A DNA stretch of 64,000 nucleotides from positions 112,244 to 176,243 of the forward strand of contig JAAEAF010014370.1 in assembly GCA_011037195.1 (NCBI GenBank), given 5' to 3'. Both the position numbers and the translations under genes were made by a program. Under the pieces are notes generated by a model, which was not told the DNA's origin, made no database searches, and saw only the letters and a list, made by a program, of their open reading frames with translations. Positions 1 through 11,710 of the stretch are shown piece by piece (position 1 is the first letter of the stretch; each line of letters opens with the position of its first letter). Source of the stretch: Triatoma infestans. Its lineage: Eukaryota; Arthropoda; Insecta; Hemiptera; Reduviidae.

Positions 1-14
1 TTATTTGAAGGGGG

Positions 15-1585
15 GGGAGAGGAAAGTAACGAGCATATAGGAAACTTGTATATTGCTCCGCCTGACGCCAAGTGCTTACTGATGAGGATTCAGCAGATGA
101 AGATGCCGGCGGAGAACCTGACAATTTAAATAGGCGGCAATTGTTGGCAGAAACGGAAATAAAAGCTACTCAAGAAAACCTCTACGAGGATCTTATACAA
201 AGTAGAATTTATAAATGGATAAAGGGCGACCTCGAATACATAACCTAGAAATTTTCCATCAACGAATTATGAAAAATTTATTGACAAGACAGCCGTAGAA
301 TTATTTGAAACGATTATAGACAATGACATAAATGATTATATTACCAAAGAAATAAACAGATATGCCTTATTTTTGAATGCCCCAAATCCAGAAGTGAGCC
401 TAGAAGAAATTAGAGTAAGCCAGGCAATGAGAAGAAATCGTTTCGAACAAATTCTTCATTTCCTACACCTTGCTAATAACGAAGAGTTTACAGCTGGAGA
501 CAAAGTATGGAAGATAATACCTTACATTGAAAAACTTATAAAAAACATTATGGAAAATATTATTCCAGAGCAGAATTTGTCATTTGACGAAAGCATAGTT
601 AAATACTACAGAAGACATGGTATAAAACAATTTATCCGAGGCAAGCCCATTCGTTTTGGCTGCAAAATATGATCTGTAAATACAAGAAAGATGGGTATCT
701 AGTAGATTTTGAAATTTACCAAGATAAATCAATATCACACGACAAAGTGGCTGAAAAAGTTTGGGAAAGCAGCTGCATCATTGATTACGATGATTAAAAA
801 TTTTTCTCCCCAAAAAAGAAATAGCGCATTTTCTTATTTTGATAATCTTTTTCTCCAGCTTGAATCTCTTGACATTTTTAACGGATAATGTTTATGAAAC
901 AACTGATACTATAAGAGAAAACCGGATACCTTCGACATATATGATTTCAAAGAAATATGAAGTGATGAGCAAAGAAACAGGATACTATGAACATTACTCT
1001 AAGCAAAATGATGGAACATTGATATGTAAGTGGAAGGATAATTCAGTCGTGTATGCAGTATCTAATGTATATGGCGTTACTTCGACAACAAGTGTTAAAA
1101 GATATTCACAAAAGCATAAAAAACGTATTATACAGGTTGTACTTCCTGCTCTTTTAACTCAATATGAACAATATATGAGAGGCACAGATCGAACGGATCA
1201 AAATATTGGTCAATAAGTATCAACATCTGAAATCTCAAATGGTACTGTGCTCTATTCTCATGGCTTCTAGATACAGCTGTCCATAATATGTGGATTTTGT
1301 ACAGAAAGGCTGTTCTAGTTATTGCACAGATTGATTTCGAAAGAGATATAGCCCAAGTATATTTTTAAAAAATATGCAAACCTTTCTAAAGGACCAGGGA
1401 GAATATCAAAATCATCGAAAGCTGTTGCTTTAGACAGAAGGGATTATCTTATAGGAAAAATTGCTAACAATAAAAAGGAGAAGATGTGCTGGTGTTAACT
1501 GTATTACAAAAGCACGTACAGAGTGTGTAAAATGTGATGTTAGGTTATGTGTAGATTGTTTTATTAATTATCACTCAAAGTAATT
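15..1585 (+). pseudogene. piggyBac-type transposase, broken
   Basis: This is a decayed DDD transposase of the piggyBac (PGBD) family, which moves elements by cut-and-paste at TTAA. Reading frames that shift several times give, in order, an acidic N-terminal stretch (TDEDSADEDAGG, about 84-119), the N-terminal core at 373-672 with the family signature LSFDESIVKYY and FIRGKPIRFG, the middle segment at 839-1216 with TIRENRIPS and GTDRTDQN, and a C-terminal cysteine-rich domain at about 1480-1581 (CxxC pairs around VNC, CVKCD and CVDC). The first catalytic Asp (FDES) is visible. The section carrying the second Asp is damaged near 780-840, and stops and frameshifts make the gene inactive. I did not find terminal inverted repeats; the 5' end may lie outside the window. 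It sits downstream of the last visible Elk exon, probably within that gene's next intron. Confidence 0.88.
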
Positions 1586-1589
1586 ATCT

Positions 1590-3640
1590 ATTTTAATATG
1601 TCAAGCTGTGAGATATATATATATATGAACTGTTTAGTAGTTTAAATAAAGTTTTTAGTTTGAAATTTTACTGCATTTTAATATTCCAATTTTTGCTCTC
1701 ATTAGTTCCCAGAGGGCCATTTATATGGTATACCTCATTGTATCAATAATGATTGTGCAAATAATTTGCTTTCATTTTTTTGGCATTATTTCCACCTCTT
1801 CCTCTAGACTGCAAGGTAGAAGTGGAAGAGAATAAGCAAGTAAGTTTCACCTTTTCTGATCAAATGATATTGCCAAAATAAAAATAAAAAAATAATAATT
1901 TGGGCACTAATGGGTTTATTATTAGAGATAATTAATAAGTATGAGTACGATTTAATGCTAAGTTGTTATTTAATAAAACATAGCTCAGGCCTTTTACAAA
2001 TAACTGGATAGATCAAAAGTTGACCCTAGGGATTCGGTTTACCTTCCTTCATTGTTACCATGGATGGAGAACGAATGAAATATTATCTCAAGTGCCTAAA
2101 ATAATTTAATAAGCTTCCTATTATTATCTGATAATTTATTAGATAAAGTTGGTGCAATCTGGTGAAATAAGAGAATTATTTCGAAGACTTGATAACAGCA
2201 CTAAGTTATTTTTGTTTAATGTTAACTTCACATGGATTTATTTCTTATCTAATCTTTTAATTATATTGTAAAATTACCAACAATCTAACAGTGCCTTGCA
2301 TTTATTATAATTTATACTAACTACCATTTCATCAACCAACAATAAATATTGATAAATAATAAACTACATTATTTTCAAATACTTTTAAGAAGAAAAGCAT
2401 TTAAATAAAGAAAAACAAAACTAAAAATAAATAATTTTTGTTTAAATGTTGTTTTTTTTTCCTTTGGCCAAAAATGTATATCTAACAAGTTGAAAAGGTC
2501 AAAAGTATTTGTAATACAATTAAGAAAACAGAAAACTAAATTTTAAGTTTTTCACTTATTTACTTATGTCAAATGAGAAGTGGTTGTAATAAGTTCTTTG
2601 TTTTATTAGAAAATAAAGAATTTTTAATAATTAAAATTGATAACTTTGAAATATCATATTAAAAAACATTTAAAAAAATAATTGTGTCAAACAGAACAAT
2701 AATCGATATAAACAGAATTTGTTAGCTAATAACAAACCTGCCTAAACAGTCACAAAAGGGTAAGAGAGAGAGACTTGTGAATAGATGATAACATTGATTG
2801 ATATTTGATTGCAATTATATTGTAATAACATGTCATCTGTCAAACATTTCTATTCTGAATATCCACCATTAAAGGGGAAATCTGAATATAAAATAAATTA
2901 CTTTTCATATAGTTAATGTTAAAAAGATTCAATTTTTGTATGCTCCGTTACTGATATTAATTATTTAAGCAAGAGCAACAAAAATGTGAGGGATGTTATT
3001 TGAAATAAAAACTAATTCTAGAAATATTCAGTAATTTTTCATAAATTATCACCCCTATTTATTGTTTCAATAACCCTACTGATAGATTTCAAAGACTTAG
3101 GGAATTCTTTTGCATTGATTTTTTTCCAATGTTCAATAAATGACATCAAAAAATATTTAAAAACAAAATTATGATAAGGATTAATATTTTCAAATGAATA
3201 CCTCTGCTAAAAAAGATTGCAACCAAATATTATTATTAAAAACAAGATTATGATCATAATCTAGTTAATAAATTAATTTATAATTTTTAATGAGTAAGTT
3301 CATTAATTTTATGTTTATATTAGTAAAAACTATCGAGATCAAACTGTCTATAATCTATAAATATTAATAATACATATGTATAACTAATATTTTTAATCTT
3401 ATATTTCAATTATAATTTAAATTTTAATGATGTTAAATAGTGTTTGTGTTTTAATGTATAAACTAGAAAGTTTTTATTTAAATATCGATGTATATTGTTA
3501 TGTATTTTTATTGAGTGTATGCTTTATCTTTCATTTTGTGCTTTTTTTTTTTGTATAAGGCCTTTGCGGTTGTCAATATAAATAAATAGTATCTTACAAA
3601 ACTGCAATAAAATAAACTATTTTAATATCAAAATCTTCTC
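1590..3640. other. AT-rich sequence without recognised features
   Basis: No protein motif, SINE or terminal repeat recognised, only low-complexity A/T runs and a short (AT) run near 1613-1625. By position it is probably Elk intron between the exon at 3643-3782 and the next, unseen exon. The piggyBac 3' terminus, if it survives, should be in the first few hundred bases. Confidence 0.5.
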
Positions 3641-3642
3641 AC

Positions 3643-3782
3643 ATTATTCAATTTCAATTTTGTATGTTTCGCTTTGTCCTTGGTATAGTGACCTGATAAC
3701 TGGTACAACACAGCTCTACTTCTTCTTCGGCCATAATTTACACCTGCTGGAGTTTCTTCAGGATCTAAACATCCATTCAGTT
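3643..3782 (-). CDS. Elk: Elk-type potassium channel, exon after the PAS/PAC domain (linker)
   Basis: This coding exon of the minus-strand Elk gene encodes part of the cytoplasmic linker between the N-terminal PAS domain and the first membrane segment. It opens after a polypyrimidine acceptor (ttttttttcag) and ends at a GTGAGA donor. It is 140 nt: two bases completing a Glu codon, then 46 codons. The stretch NYGRRRSRAVLYQLSGH matches the conserved RRRSRAVLYxLSGH motif that marks the Elk (Kv12) branch rather than Eag or Erg. The Lys-rich end (KDKAKHTKLKLNN) matches the segment just before the membrane domain. The preceding exon at 26893-27036 ends with the single G that completes the Glu, so the frames join exactly. 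The TGA seen on reading through lies past the donor and is intronic. The membrane and pore exons are not in the window. Confidence 0.92.
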
Positions 3783-4249
3783 CTGAAAAAAAAGTACAAA
3801 TGGTAATGTAAGTTGTGTAAAAAAAAAAAAAATTCTGAATGTAAAAAATTCAGGCTACCTTCTTTTAAGACCAATTATTTTCAAATATGAATTCTGTACT
3901 AAATAATTACTAGCTTTCAAGTACTACACAGGTGGATGAATTATTCACTAATAACGAGATAGTTTAGATCAGCGGTTCTCAACCTTTTGTATTTCGCGCT
4001 CCCTGTATAATATAAGATAAAAAGATAGATAAAACCCAATACATGGAAATTTAAACTCAACTTTGTTTTTCATTGCAAGAAATTGGTTTTTCTGCTATAG
4101 CTACTTTAAAATCTAAATATAGAAACCAGCCTCAAATAGAAAGGGTTAATGACTCTTATAATGACTATCTCGAATATAAAACCAAACCTCGACATGCTGT
4201 GTACTTCAAAAAAGACACAACATATTAGTCATTAGATTAAATTAAATAA

Positions 4250-5365
4250 TTTAAAAAAAAAAAAATCTGGTGTGAAACACTCACAGAACTTTCTCTTACT
4301 CCAGTTCTCAGATTTGTAATTGACAAATTTTATAGTTTGTGACCAAATTTAATGAAATTCTTCGAAAACTGAAAAAAACTGGCCAATAAAAGCGCACTTC
4401 CGGTTTACTAATTTTCTTGAAACTCAGGATTTAGGCCATCTATTTATTTCGAATTAATTTTGTTTGGATGATAGAATTGTATAATCAACTAGAGAGCACT
4501 TTAGAGAAATACATAGCCCCCCACCTCCACTAAAAAAAGTGCCCTTAAATGTATTTTCCCAGAGAAAAGTTTTAAATAAAAGTTATAGGTCATTGAATGT
4601 TTAGTTTATATATAAAGTTTCAAGAAAATCGTCGGAGCCATTTTTGAGAAATTCGCGAAAAAGTGAAAAAAATCATTTAGTAAAGTGGTAAAGTAAACCG
4701 ATCATCCGATTTTTTCTAATTCGGAATTTCAACACCATATTTAATTCTAATTAACATTATTTAGATAACAGAATTGTTTAATAAACTAAAATAGCGCTTA
4801 AGATGTAAACTTAACTCAACCCCTCCCTCAAAAGTGCCCTTAAGCGGCCTCTACACGGTCAATAATGTCAATATCAGTTTTGACAATATAACCATCAGTA
4901 CTCGTGCTAACCAATCACAAACTTCGTTACTTCAATAATAATGATCGTGTGAGGTAATGAAGTATTGTGATTGGTTAGCACGAGTATTGATGGTTATATT
5001 GTCAATACTGATATTGACAATATTATTGACCGTGTGGAGGCCGCTTTAAATGAATTTTCCCAGAGAAATGTTTCAAATAAAAGTTTAGCACATTGTATGT
5101 GTAGTTGATATATGAAGTTTAAAGAGAATCGTTGGAGCCATTTTTGAGAAAATTATTTAAAAAAAAAGTGAAAATAAAAAAACATTCAATAAAGTGGTAC
5201 TTTCGGTTGAGGAATTTGGACAGATAACACAGGCAGACCATTTGCTAAAACCATTTTTTTGGACTCAAGGAACCTCAAAACGGATATTTCCGGTGAAAAC
5301 TCGATATCGAAAATTTGACATGATTACAATACTTCCTCTTATTAGGAATAAGAGAAAGTAATTAT
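4250..5365 (-). repeat. Dispersed ~1-kb repeat family, minus-orientation copy
   Basis: Near-complete copy of the family described at 47388-48377, inserted in the hAT-like element. It runs from the hairpin end (aaatctggtgtgaaacac at about 4264) through two internal ~300-bp units to the other hairpin end (cctcttattaggaataagag near 5333-5352). A 203-bp MITE splits it. It encodes nothing I recognise. Confidence 0.8.
4843..5045. mobile_element. Harbinger-like MITE with long terminal inverted repeats
   Basis: A 203-bp foldback element. The termini AGCGGCCTCYACACGG are mirror images, and complementarity continues inward over most of its length (CAATAATRTCAATATCAGT, then AACCATCARTACTCGTG), leaving a short centre. 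It is flanked by TTA on both sides (4840-4842, 5046-5048). Removing it and one TTA restores the uninterrupted dispersed-repeat sequence (gcccTTAAATG). A 3-bp TTA duplication fits PIF/Harbinger. No coding content. Confidence 0.82.
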
Positions 5366-5636
5366 ATCTAATGCTTGGTCTTGTTTCATTTATTTGGCAC
5401 CCCTTTTGTAAAGTTATGCGCCTCCCCTAGGAGACGCGCCCCACTGTATGAGTATCGTTGGTTTAGGCGGGAATTATTTCGACCAAAAACCCTTAGATCC
5501 AGTTGTAAGTCATTTTCGGTTTAAGGAATTTTGACAAACACCAAATTCTAGCAACACATTTCATGGTCCCTTAATATAACATACCCAGACATTCAGAAAT
5601 TCAGCCCCTCTCTAAAGTCATCATGTTCCAAAAAAA

Positions 5637-6630
5637 TCTATATATATAAAAACTCAGCATCCGTATGTTTGTAGCCGCAAAACTCGAAAAGTAGTCGATG
5701 GATTGACTTGAAATTTTTACACAACGTTGCATTTCTATATAAGAGTGTTTATATATACTTTTTACTCCGAAATTCCATGGAAACGGGAAATTCCGAACGT
5801 TTCGCGAGGTTGGCAGAAATAGACAGACTCAAGGCGCGTTGCGATCGTGGCGCGCTCTCTGGACCTCTTTCTCAACTACTTATAAGTACCTCTATTCCGA
5901 AGTTCCCACGGAAACGGGAAATTCCGAGCTAAAATCCGTTTAAATGGCCATATTGCGTTAGCCCTTGCTTCTTCAGGTATTACTGCTGCGTTGATGGAAG
6001 GAGCTCTTAAACTGGAGCTGCGTAGCTCTTAAACTGTCACTAAAAATGCACTTCACAGTACAAACCCAACATGTAACGTTTCTAAAACATCAGGAATGGG
6101 AAGGATTCTTCGGGCGTGCAAAATGATTGTATGGGATGAGTGTACAATGGCTCATAAGAAGTCATTGGAAGCATTAGACCATACATTGAAAGACTTGGGA
6201 AATAATTAGGTTCCATTTGCTGGAGCACTGGTGTTACTATCCGGTGACTTCAGGCAAACGCTTCCAGTGATACCTCGCTCAACACCAGCTGATGAATTGC
6301 ATGTCTGCTTGAAATATTCAACTCTTTGGAGCACAGTAAAAAAAAATTCATTTAACAACGAATATGAGATTCAACTTCAAAACAATCCAAAAGCTGCCAT
6401 ATTTTCAAGACAATTACTCAAACTCGGTAACGGCACTGATTCCTACAAATCCAGAAAACGGGAAAAATCACCTTCCCATCAAATCTCTGCAACATTGTAC
6501 ATTCAAAAGAAGAATTAGTAGACAAATTAAATGATGTGTTTTCTTGCTGAATCTATGTTAACTGTAATACTTCTGTTTACTTTCCTAAAATACAGACTGA
6601 GCCACAGCGAAGCGTGGCCGGGTTAGCTAG
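5637..6630 (+). mobile_element. Helitron, short decayed copy
   Basis: A rolling-circle transposon with both classic ends. The 5' end TC (5637-5638) follows host A. The 3' end CTAG (6627-6630) precedes host T and lies about 10 bases after a hairpin (GCCAC...GTGGC, 6601-6618). Insertion between A and T without a target duplication is the Helitron signature. At 994 bp it keeps only the 5' tip, a damaged part of the helicase and the 3' tip; the Rep domain is missing. It lies in the large Elk intron. Confidence 0.85.
5943..6530 (+). pseudogene. Helitron PIF1-like helicase fragment
   Basis: Remnant of the C-terminal helicase of a Helitron Rep/Hel protein. Motifs in order: GHIALALASSGITAALMEG (start of the helicase core), WDECTMAHKKSLEAL (Walker B DEC and the following conserved helix), LSGDFRQTLPVIPR (motif III, GDxRQ) and STPADELHVCLKYSTLW. 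In-frame stops after LKDLGNN and in the GALKLELRSS region, plus internal loss before the C-terminus, make it inactive. The Walker A segment is absent or outside the retained part. It belongs to the element at 5637-6630. Confidence 0.85.
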
Positions 6631-7215
6631 TATTTCCTATAAAAGTGTTATGCTTTTACGTACTAAGTAAACTAAGTGAATTCTCTCTCATTATTTTTGA
6701 AAGAGTTTTTCTTTTTATTTAATATTGCATGCTGTTCTCCTCTACATACCAATTTACTAATCAGTTTTCTGTAAAGTAATCCGAATTCCGCTAACCTCAT
6801 TTTAAAAAAAAAAAGACTGATATGACATACTCACACTAATTTCTCTTACCGCAGATAATAAAATATAAAATGGACAAAATTTTATTAAACTTAACACATT
6901 TTTACTCAGTTTTTCTAAAATAAATATAGTAGCGGTGAGATAAGGTACATATTGACTTCTATCTATCCTTGGTAGATAGATACAGAATGTGTTTACACTA
7001 TAGAGAGTGCCATAACATTACACAAATACTAACATTTCTTAGTTTAAACAAAATCATTGTAGCCGTAAGGGAAAATTCCAAAAAAAGTCTATTCTATTCT
7101 AAAGTCTATATTCTTGTAGTTAGCCGATTTTCTACATATTTGAAATTCTAACATACATCAATATTATATAGGCGGTAGAACCACACCATTATACTGAAAT
7201 GGTAAGTAAAGTAAA

Positions 7216-7445
7216 GTAATGCCTATTTTTTATGGCGGGCTTAACGTCCACTACCAAATTAGGTGTCGTGGACGGGAGCGGTAGCACCTACTTTACTGTT
7301 AACATTTTTCATACCAATATAAAATTTAGCAATTATACGCGGGACTCGAACTGGGGTGCTAAGCAGAGACATGACGGCCACCATTCAAGTCCTGCTCTAG
7401 ATCGAAACGACGGGACGACGGGTATTACACCAACACTCTAGTGGA
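7216..7445 (-). repeat. SINE-2 family, degenerate copy
   Basis: The body (ggcgggcttaacgtccacta, then the block ending ttatacgcgggactcgaact) matches the better copy at 9646-9845 nearly base for base. The tRNA-derived head on the right is scrambled (gacggccaccattcaagtcc), so internal pol III A and B boxes are only partly recognisable. Confidence 0.7.
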
Positions 7446-7713
7446 AAGCTTAACACTAACTCTTCCCCCACAATCCACCAAAAAAAAATCAATTTTACTT
7501 GACAAAAAATATTTCAAATAAAAGTGGATAGATAGTATACTATAGTTTTAAGAACCGTCGCCGTCGTGGAAATCATGATTAAACTGAAAATCGATTCAGT
7601 ATAGTTGCATTTCTGGTTGATGAATTTTGCCCAGATTCTTCGTAATTGATTTGATGATGGTACCTAAATGGAATACCAACTTTGAACTTGCTCTGAATTT
7701 CGAGATGTTTTGT

Positions 7714-7749
7714 TTACACACACGCACACACACACACACACACACACAC
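7714..7749. repeat. (AC)n microsatellite
   Basis: Near-perfect AC dinucleotide run. It occupies the place where intact copies of the dispersed repeat carry a TG/AC tract, so it belongs to that family. Confidence 0.9.
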
Positions 7750-7809
7750 TCACATATAGACCATTCGCTGAAAACAATTTTTCCACATTCAGGGGAAATT
7801 TGATGAGAT

Positions 7810-8980
7810 CCTAATTCCCTAATAATTAAACTAATTAACTTCTGTTAACATATGCATAAGTAAATATAATTTAACGAAACAAATTGATAAAAAAATTAAC
7901 AAGAAGTTAATTCTTTTTAAACAGCGTAATGAAAAGCCCCCATAGCTAATTTTAACGCAGCCATCATTAAAGCCAAACAAACGATGCTGCTATCTTGTGG
8001 AAATATTTCCAACTACCAAAACAAACAATTAGGCAATAAAAATAAAATAAAAATGGTCCATCTCTTGAAGGGGAAGTCATGATCATAACTTTCTAGATTT
8101 TAAAAGATAATAAGTACGATGTTTTTTATGATTTTTTTTTTAGTCGTGTTGCTTTTATACTTTTTAATAAACTGTATGTTTAGATTTTTTTTTTCAAGTT
8201 CGATAAAAAAATGAAATAATTATTGAGAAAAAAGTGAGTCTAACCGTGACCGCTGTGCAATGCAAATGTAAAGATAAGAATCCTGTAAACGACCACAAAA
8301 TCAAACATAGCACAGGCTCACTTCGGACCCACGCCCATGAAGTTAAGAGGTGGTATTATATGTACCAGTAATTGTTTGAATGCAACTCTTACGGGTATCA
8401 AACTATAGAAATCTATTAAAAATACAGATTTTTTATGGTTTTTTCCATTGTTATTAATTTATTACAAGATCAGCATTCTTTATACCACCTATCTGTTGTG
8501 AAATGTTATATTTTATGTTTTAAAAATACACAATATTAAACGAGCTTAGCAAACGTCTGTTTGATTTTGACGTGAACATTTTTAAAGAAATCAGATTTTT
8601 TTTTTTTTTTTTTACGTAAAACATTGATAAACAATGAATTGTAAATTCATGAAATTTAAAAATATATTTTCTTAGCTATAACGGGAATCAAATTTTGATG
8701 ATCTTACTCTTGAATATCAGAAATTATTGATCACGTTGATTGGGTATAAATAAATGTGAACAATTTTCTTAATTTTAAATTCATTAAATAATTTCTGTTG
8801 TGCGGAATTAGTAATCAAGACTTTCTTCAATTACTGAAACAGGAAATATCGACCAACTTTTCATCGTAAATACTTTATGAAATTTTCTTGATAAAGACAC
8901 TTTATTTGATTATATAATAATATGTTTCGTTTCTCTTTAGGCAAGATTTTCTTCAAAACTAGCTATAAAAAATAAAATGT
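7810..8980. other. AT-rich Elk intron, nothing recognised
   Basis: No exon-like open frame, SINE, TSD-flanked element or motif recognised. Several A/T homopolymers. Confidence 0.45.
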
Positions 8981-8984
8981 AATG

Positions 8985-9930
8985 CCTATTACTTTTTCTT
9001 ACTCCTAGTAAAAAAAAAAGTAAGTATTGTAATCGTATCAAATTTTCGATGTCGAGTTTTTACCCGGAAATAGACATTTTGAGGTCTCCTGAGTCTAAAA
9101 AAGTGTTTTTTTTTGTTTTTTTTTAAATGGTCAGTGTGTATGACACGAAAAATTACAGAATGTTCAAACATGATATTTCGTTTAGATAACAACCATGAAA
9201 TCTGACAGTAAGTTATTTGTCAGAATTTCTCACCCGGAAATAACCACTTTACTATGTTTTTTCCAATTTTTTAATGATTTTCTCGAAACTGGTTCTAACG
9301 ATTACACACACACACAAAGAGCTACAACTTATATATCTGAAACATTTCTTCAGGAAACTTCATTTAAGGGCACTTTTTATGGTGGGAAGGGAGTGGGGTT
9401 AAATTTTTCCTCTAAATTGCTATTTTAGTTTATTACAAAATTCTATCATCTAAATAATATTAATTAGAATTAAATATTTTGTTAAAAATTCCGAGTTTTT
9501 GCGAAAATTAGTAAACCGGAAGTGCATTTTTACTGAACAATAATTTCAGTTTTCCTGGATTTTCTCCATATAAATATGGACGAATTTTTATTAAATTTGA
9601 TATAGTAATTATATAAAATTTGTCAATTACAATTTTTATCAATTAAAGTACTAAAAAGCCTATTTTTCAGGCGGGCTTAACGTCCAACTACCAAATTAGG
9701 TGTCGCGGATGGGAGCGGAAGCACCTTACTTTACTGTTAACATTTTTCATACCAATATAAAATTTAGCAATTATACGCGGGACTCGAACTGGTGTCTCCC
9801 ACTTACAAGTCCATGCTCATAACCACTACACCAACTCCCGCCCCCAATTCTTATCAATTACAAAATTTGTCAATTCCAACTGTTTGTAAGAGAAAGTTGT
9901 GTGTGTGTGTATCAGACCAGATTTTTTAAA
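8985..9930 (+). repeat. Dispersed ~1-kb repeat, plus copy split by a SINE
   Basis: Starts at the hairpin end (tttttcttactcctagtaaa, 8993 onward), runs through the conserved block caaattttcgatgtcgag and one internal unit, and ends near 9927 with gtgtgtatcagaccagattttt. The SINE-2 at 9646-9845 lies inside it and duplicated about 15 bp of it. Confidence 0.75.
9646..9845 (-). repeat. SINE-2, tRNA-derived SINE
   Basis: On the minus strand it begins with a tRNA-like head: A box region TTGGTGTAGTGGTTATGAGC and B box AGTTCGAGTCCC, which are internal pol III promoter elements. An unrelated body follows, ending in GCCTGAAAAATAGGC. Flanks are AATTTTTATCAATTA (9631-9645) and AATTCTTATCAATTA (9846-9860), a 15-bp duplication with one mismatch, as expected for LINE-mobilised insertion. 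No tRNA cloverleaf follows, so this is not a tRNA gene. Confidence 0.88.
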
Positions 9931-10124
9931 ATTTTTTATTTAGAATGGGTTTATATCATATTTAGTGGTCCTGGACGTCGTGGCAGACGGCAAACATACT
10001 TTTACTATGATTTATTTCTCCACTTAATATTAATAAATTTCTCAACTTCCGGATATCATAGTAACATAAGTTTTAGTCAAAATCAATATAATTAACTGGG
10101 TGGTTCTAGATTAATGATTTTTTT

Positions 10125-10650
10125 GCTATCCCTTACAGTTGTATAGCAGATAAGAGGAAGTATTGACGCGAGTGAATGCGGATGTGGTCAACATAACACG
10201 AACAAAAAAAACGAAAATGCAGAAAGTTTAAACTTGAAATTTTGGTAAAGTACTATCAAGGGACCTGACAATAATCACTCACCCGGAAATATCACTTTGC
10301 ATATTCAATTTTTCAGTTTTTATTTTTTTGCGATTTTTTTTTTACGAAAACGGCTACAAGAATTTCATTAAACTTGTAAATATACTATACATAACATCGT
10401 AGGTCTATGATTTTTAATTCATTTTTAAAAGAGTTTTTGGAGGAAGCGGGTAAGGTTTATGATTTTTTTGCGAAGGATCATTTCAGTTTATTGATTTTGA
10501 TTCTATTATAAATTAAAATTAAATTTGTTGCCAAAAATTCTGAATTTGATGTGAGTCTGGAACGCACTTCCGGTTAACCAAAAAGTGGGCCTTTACTGAA
10601 TAGTTTTTTTCAGTTTACTCCGATTTCCTATATAAAACACTGAAATGTTA
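10125..10650 (+). repeat. Degraded copy of the dispersed ~1-kb repeat
   Basis: Traces of family blocks in order: a decayed hairpin end (cagataagaggaagtattg, 10147), cacccggaaatatcacttt (10280), a cgatttt..acgaaaacggct unit (10331) and cgcacttccggttaacc (10563). Much diverged. Confidence 0.5.
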
Positions 10651-10659
10651 TTGGTGTGG

Positions 10660-11189
10660 ATGTGTTGTATGTTTGTAATAGTAGTTTGTGTAGCACGAGC
10701 GATTTTGTAAAGGGGCTTGTGAGTATATATGTTTAAGGGAGAGAAGTATTAGAAATAATCAAGAGATCACCACTGTTTTTAAAATAGATATATTCTCTAA
10801 ATGAATTTAAATATTTTACAATATCACAATTATTATGCTTATTGATATACTGAAACTAGACTCTTATGTTTTAACTTATGACTGGCACTGATGCTAAAGA
10901 GAGCGAAGGACAAGTGTTATGGTTGAACATCTAATACAGACGGTCCAACAAATCCTTTCAAATAATGCTGGTATGTCTGGAGGGAGTGTATTGTCTTATC
11001 CTAACGTTTCTTGTCCCTTTGTCTCTTCAGTAGCATTGACCTAAATTAGAGTACCTGGCTCTCTCCCCTTCACTAAAATACACTGTTTGAACTAGCTAAA
11101 ATTCACAAAATTATTTCACTAACCTGTAATAAGTACTATATAAAACTCGCGATAAAGAATATAACATATGTAATAAATCCTACACAAAT
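10660..11189. other. Intronic sequence, nothing recognised
   Basis: No coding motif or repeat assigned. It may include upstream parts of the LINE whose tail starts near 11190. Confidence 0.35.
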
Positions 11190-11410
11190 CTGTGAAATTT
11201 TGTAATACGGGCATGAATGAAGATTTAATTCACATATTTGTAGAATGTCCTGCATACCATTCATCTAGAGTAATTTACCTTTCTGATCCTAGTTCCTCCA
11301 TTACTAATGAAAATATGTTTTATTTATTACTATTATCTACACTACAGTAAAAAAGGACCTAATAAAATTATATAATTATGCTAAAAAACTGTTAGAGAGC
11401 GGTTAAGACA
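11190..11410 (+). pseudogene. Non-LTR retrotransposon (LINE), C-terminal tail
   Basis: One frame reads through a Cys/His-rich segment typical of the end of LINE reverse transcriptase proteins: VKFCNTGMNEDLIHIFVECP then AYHSSRVIYL, ending in Lys-rich KKDLIKLYNYAKKLLES after one stop. The 5' part is missing. The rest of this LINE (3' UTR with the polyadenylation-like aacaaataaatttt at about 13056) continues at 12815-13078, beyond the gypsy element that split it. Confidence 0.65.
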
Positions 11411-11476
11411 ATCTTTATGTCCATAATTTTTTTTCATTTGTTACTTTTTCAAATATTTCTAAAATAATTTTAGTTT

Positions 11477-11640
11477 TGTTATATGAATGAGAGAATATTG
11501 ATTATGTATTCGATGGAATAAGAAAAAGGAGGAGTTATGATAGAGTAGTGTGTAGTGTATGGTTGACAACAAAAGGAAGTGTAATTAAAAGATCTGATTA
11601 CTACATAACTCTGTGTATTTATTTCATATATCCTAAAACA
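11477..11640 (+). repeat. gypsy 5' LTR
   Basis: 164 bp, TG...CA ends. It differs from the 3' LTR by a T/C change (atattgatt versus atatcgatt) and one missing G (aggagt versus aggaggt), so the insertion is fairly recent. Confidence 0.92.
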
Positions 11641-11710
11641 TGGTGTCAGGTGTTATATAAATCGCACTGTTTATTTGGAAGCAGTTATTTGGATTTAACA
11701 AGTACAAATA

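Larger units (their letters stand above)
3970..5460. mobile_element. hAT-like element carrying nested insertions
   Basis: The left end CAGCGGTTCTCAACC is a typical hAT terminus. The right end, read inward on the minus strand, is CAACGATACTCATAC, an imperfect inverted match. Flanks are GTTTAGAT (3962-3969) and GTTTAGGC (5461-5468), an 8-bp duplication with two mismatches, the size hAT makes. Most of the interior is a dispersed-repeat copy (4250-5365), itself hit by a MITE. No transposase was recognised in the remaining 280 bases on the left, so it is likely a non-autonomous derivative. Confidence 0.6.
6805..7800 (-). repeat. Degraded copy of the dispersed ~1-kb repeat
   Basis: The hairpin-side end is recognisable at about 6813-6860 (a diverged form of CACTCACAC..TTTCTCTTAC). 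The internal unit is seen at 7500-7640 and the (AC)n tract and neighbouring conserved block at 7714-7800. It is more diverged than the 47-58 kb copies, with a SINE-2 copy in the middle. Confidence 0.5.

Noticed and set aside
3619..3642. Stop codon (VRRF then TGA) ending the frame of the Elk linker exon
   Set aside because: The GTGAGA donor precedes it, and the upstream and downstream phases need splicing there; the stop is intronic.
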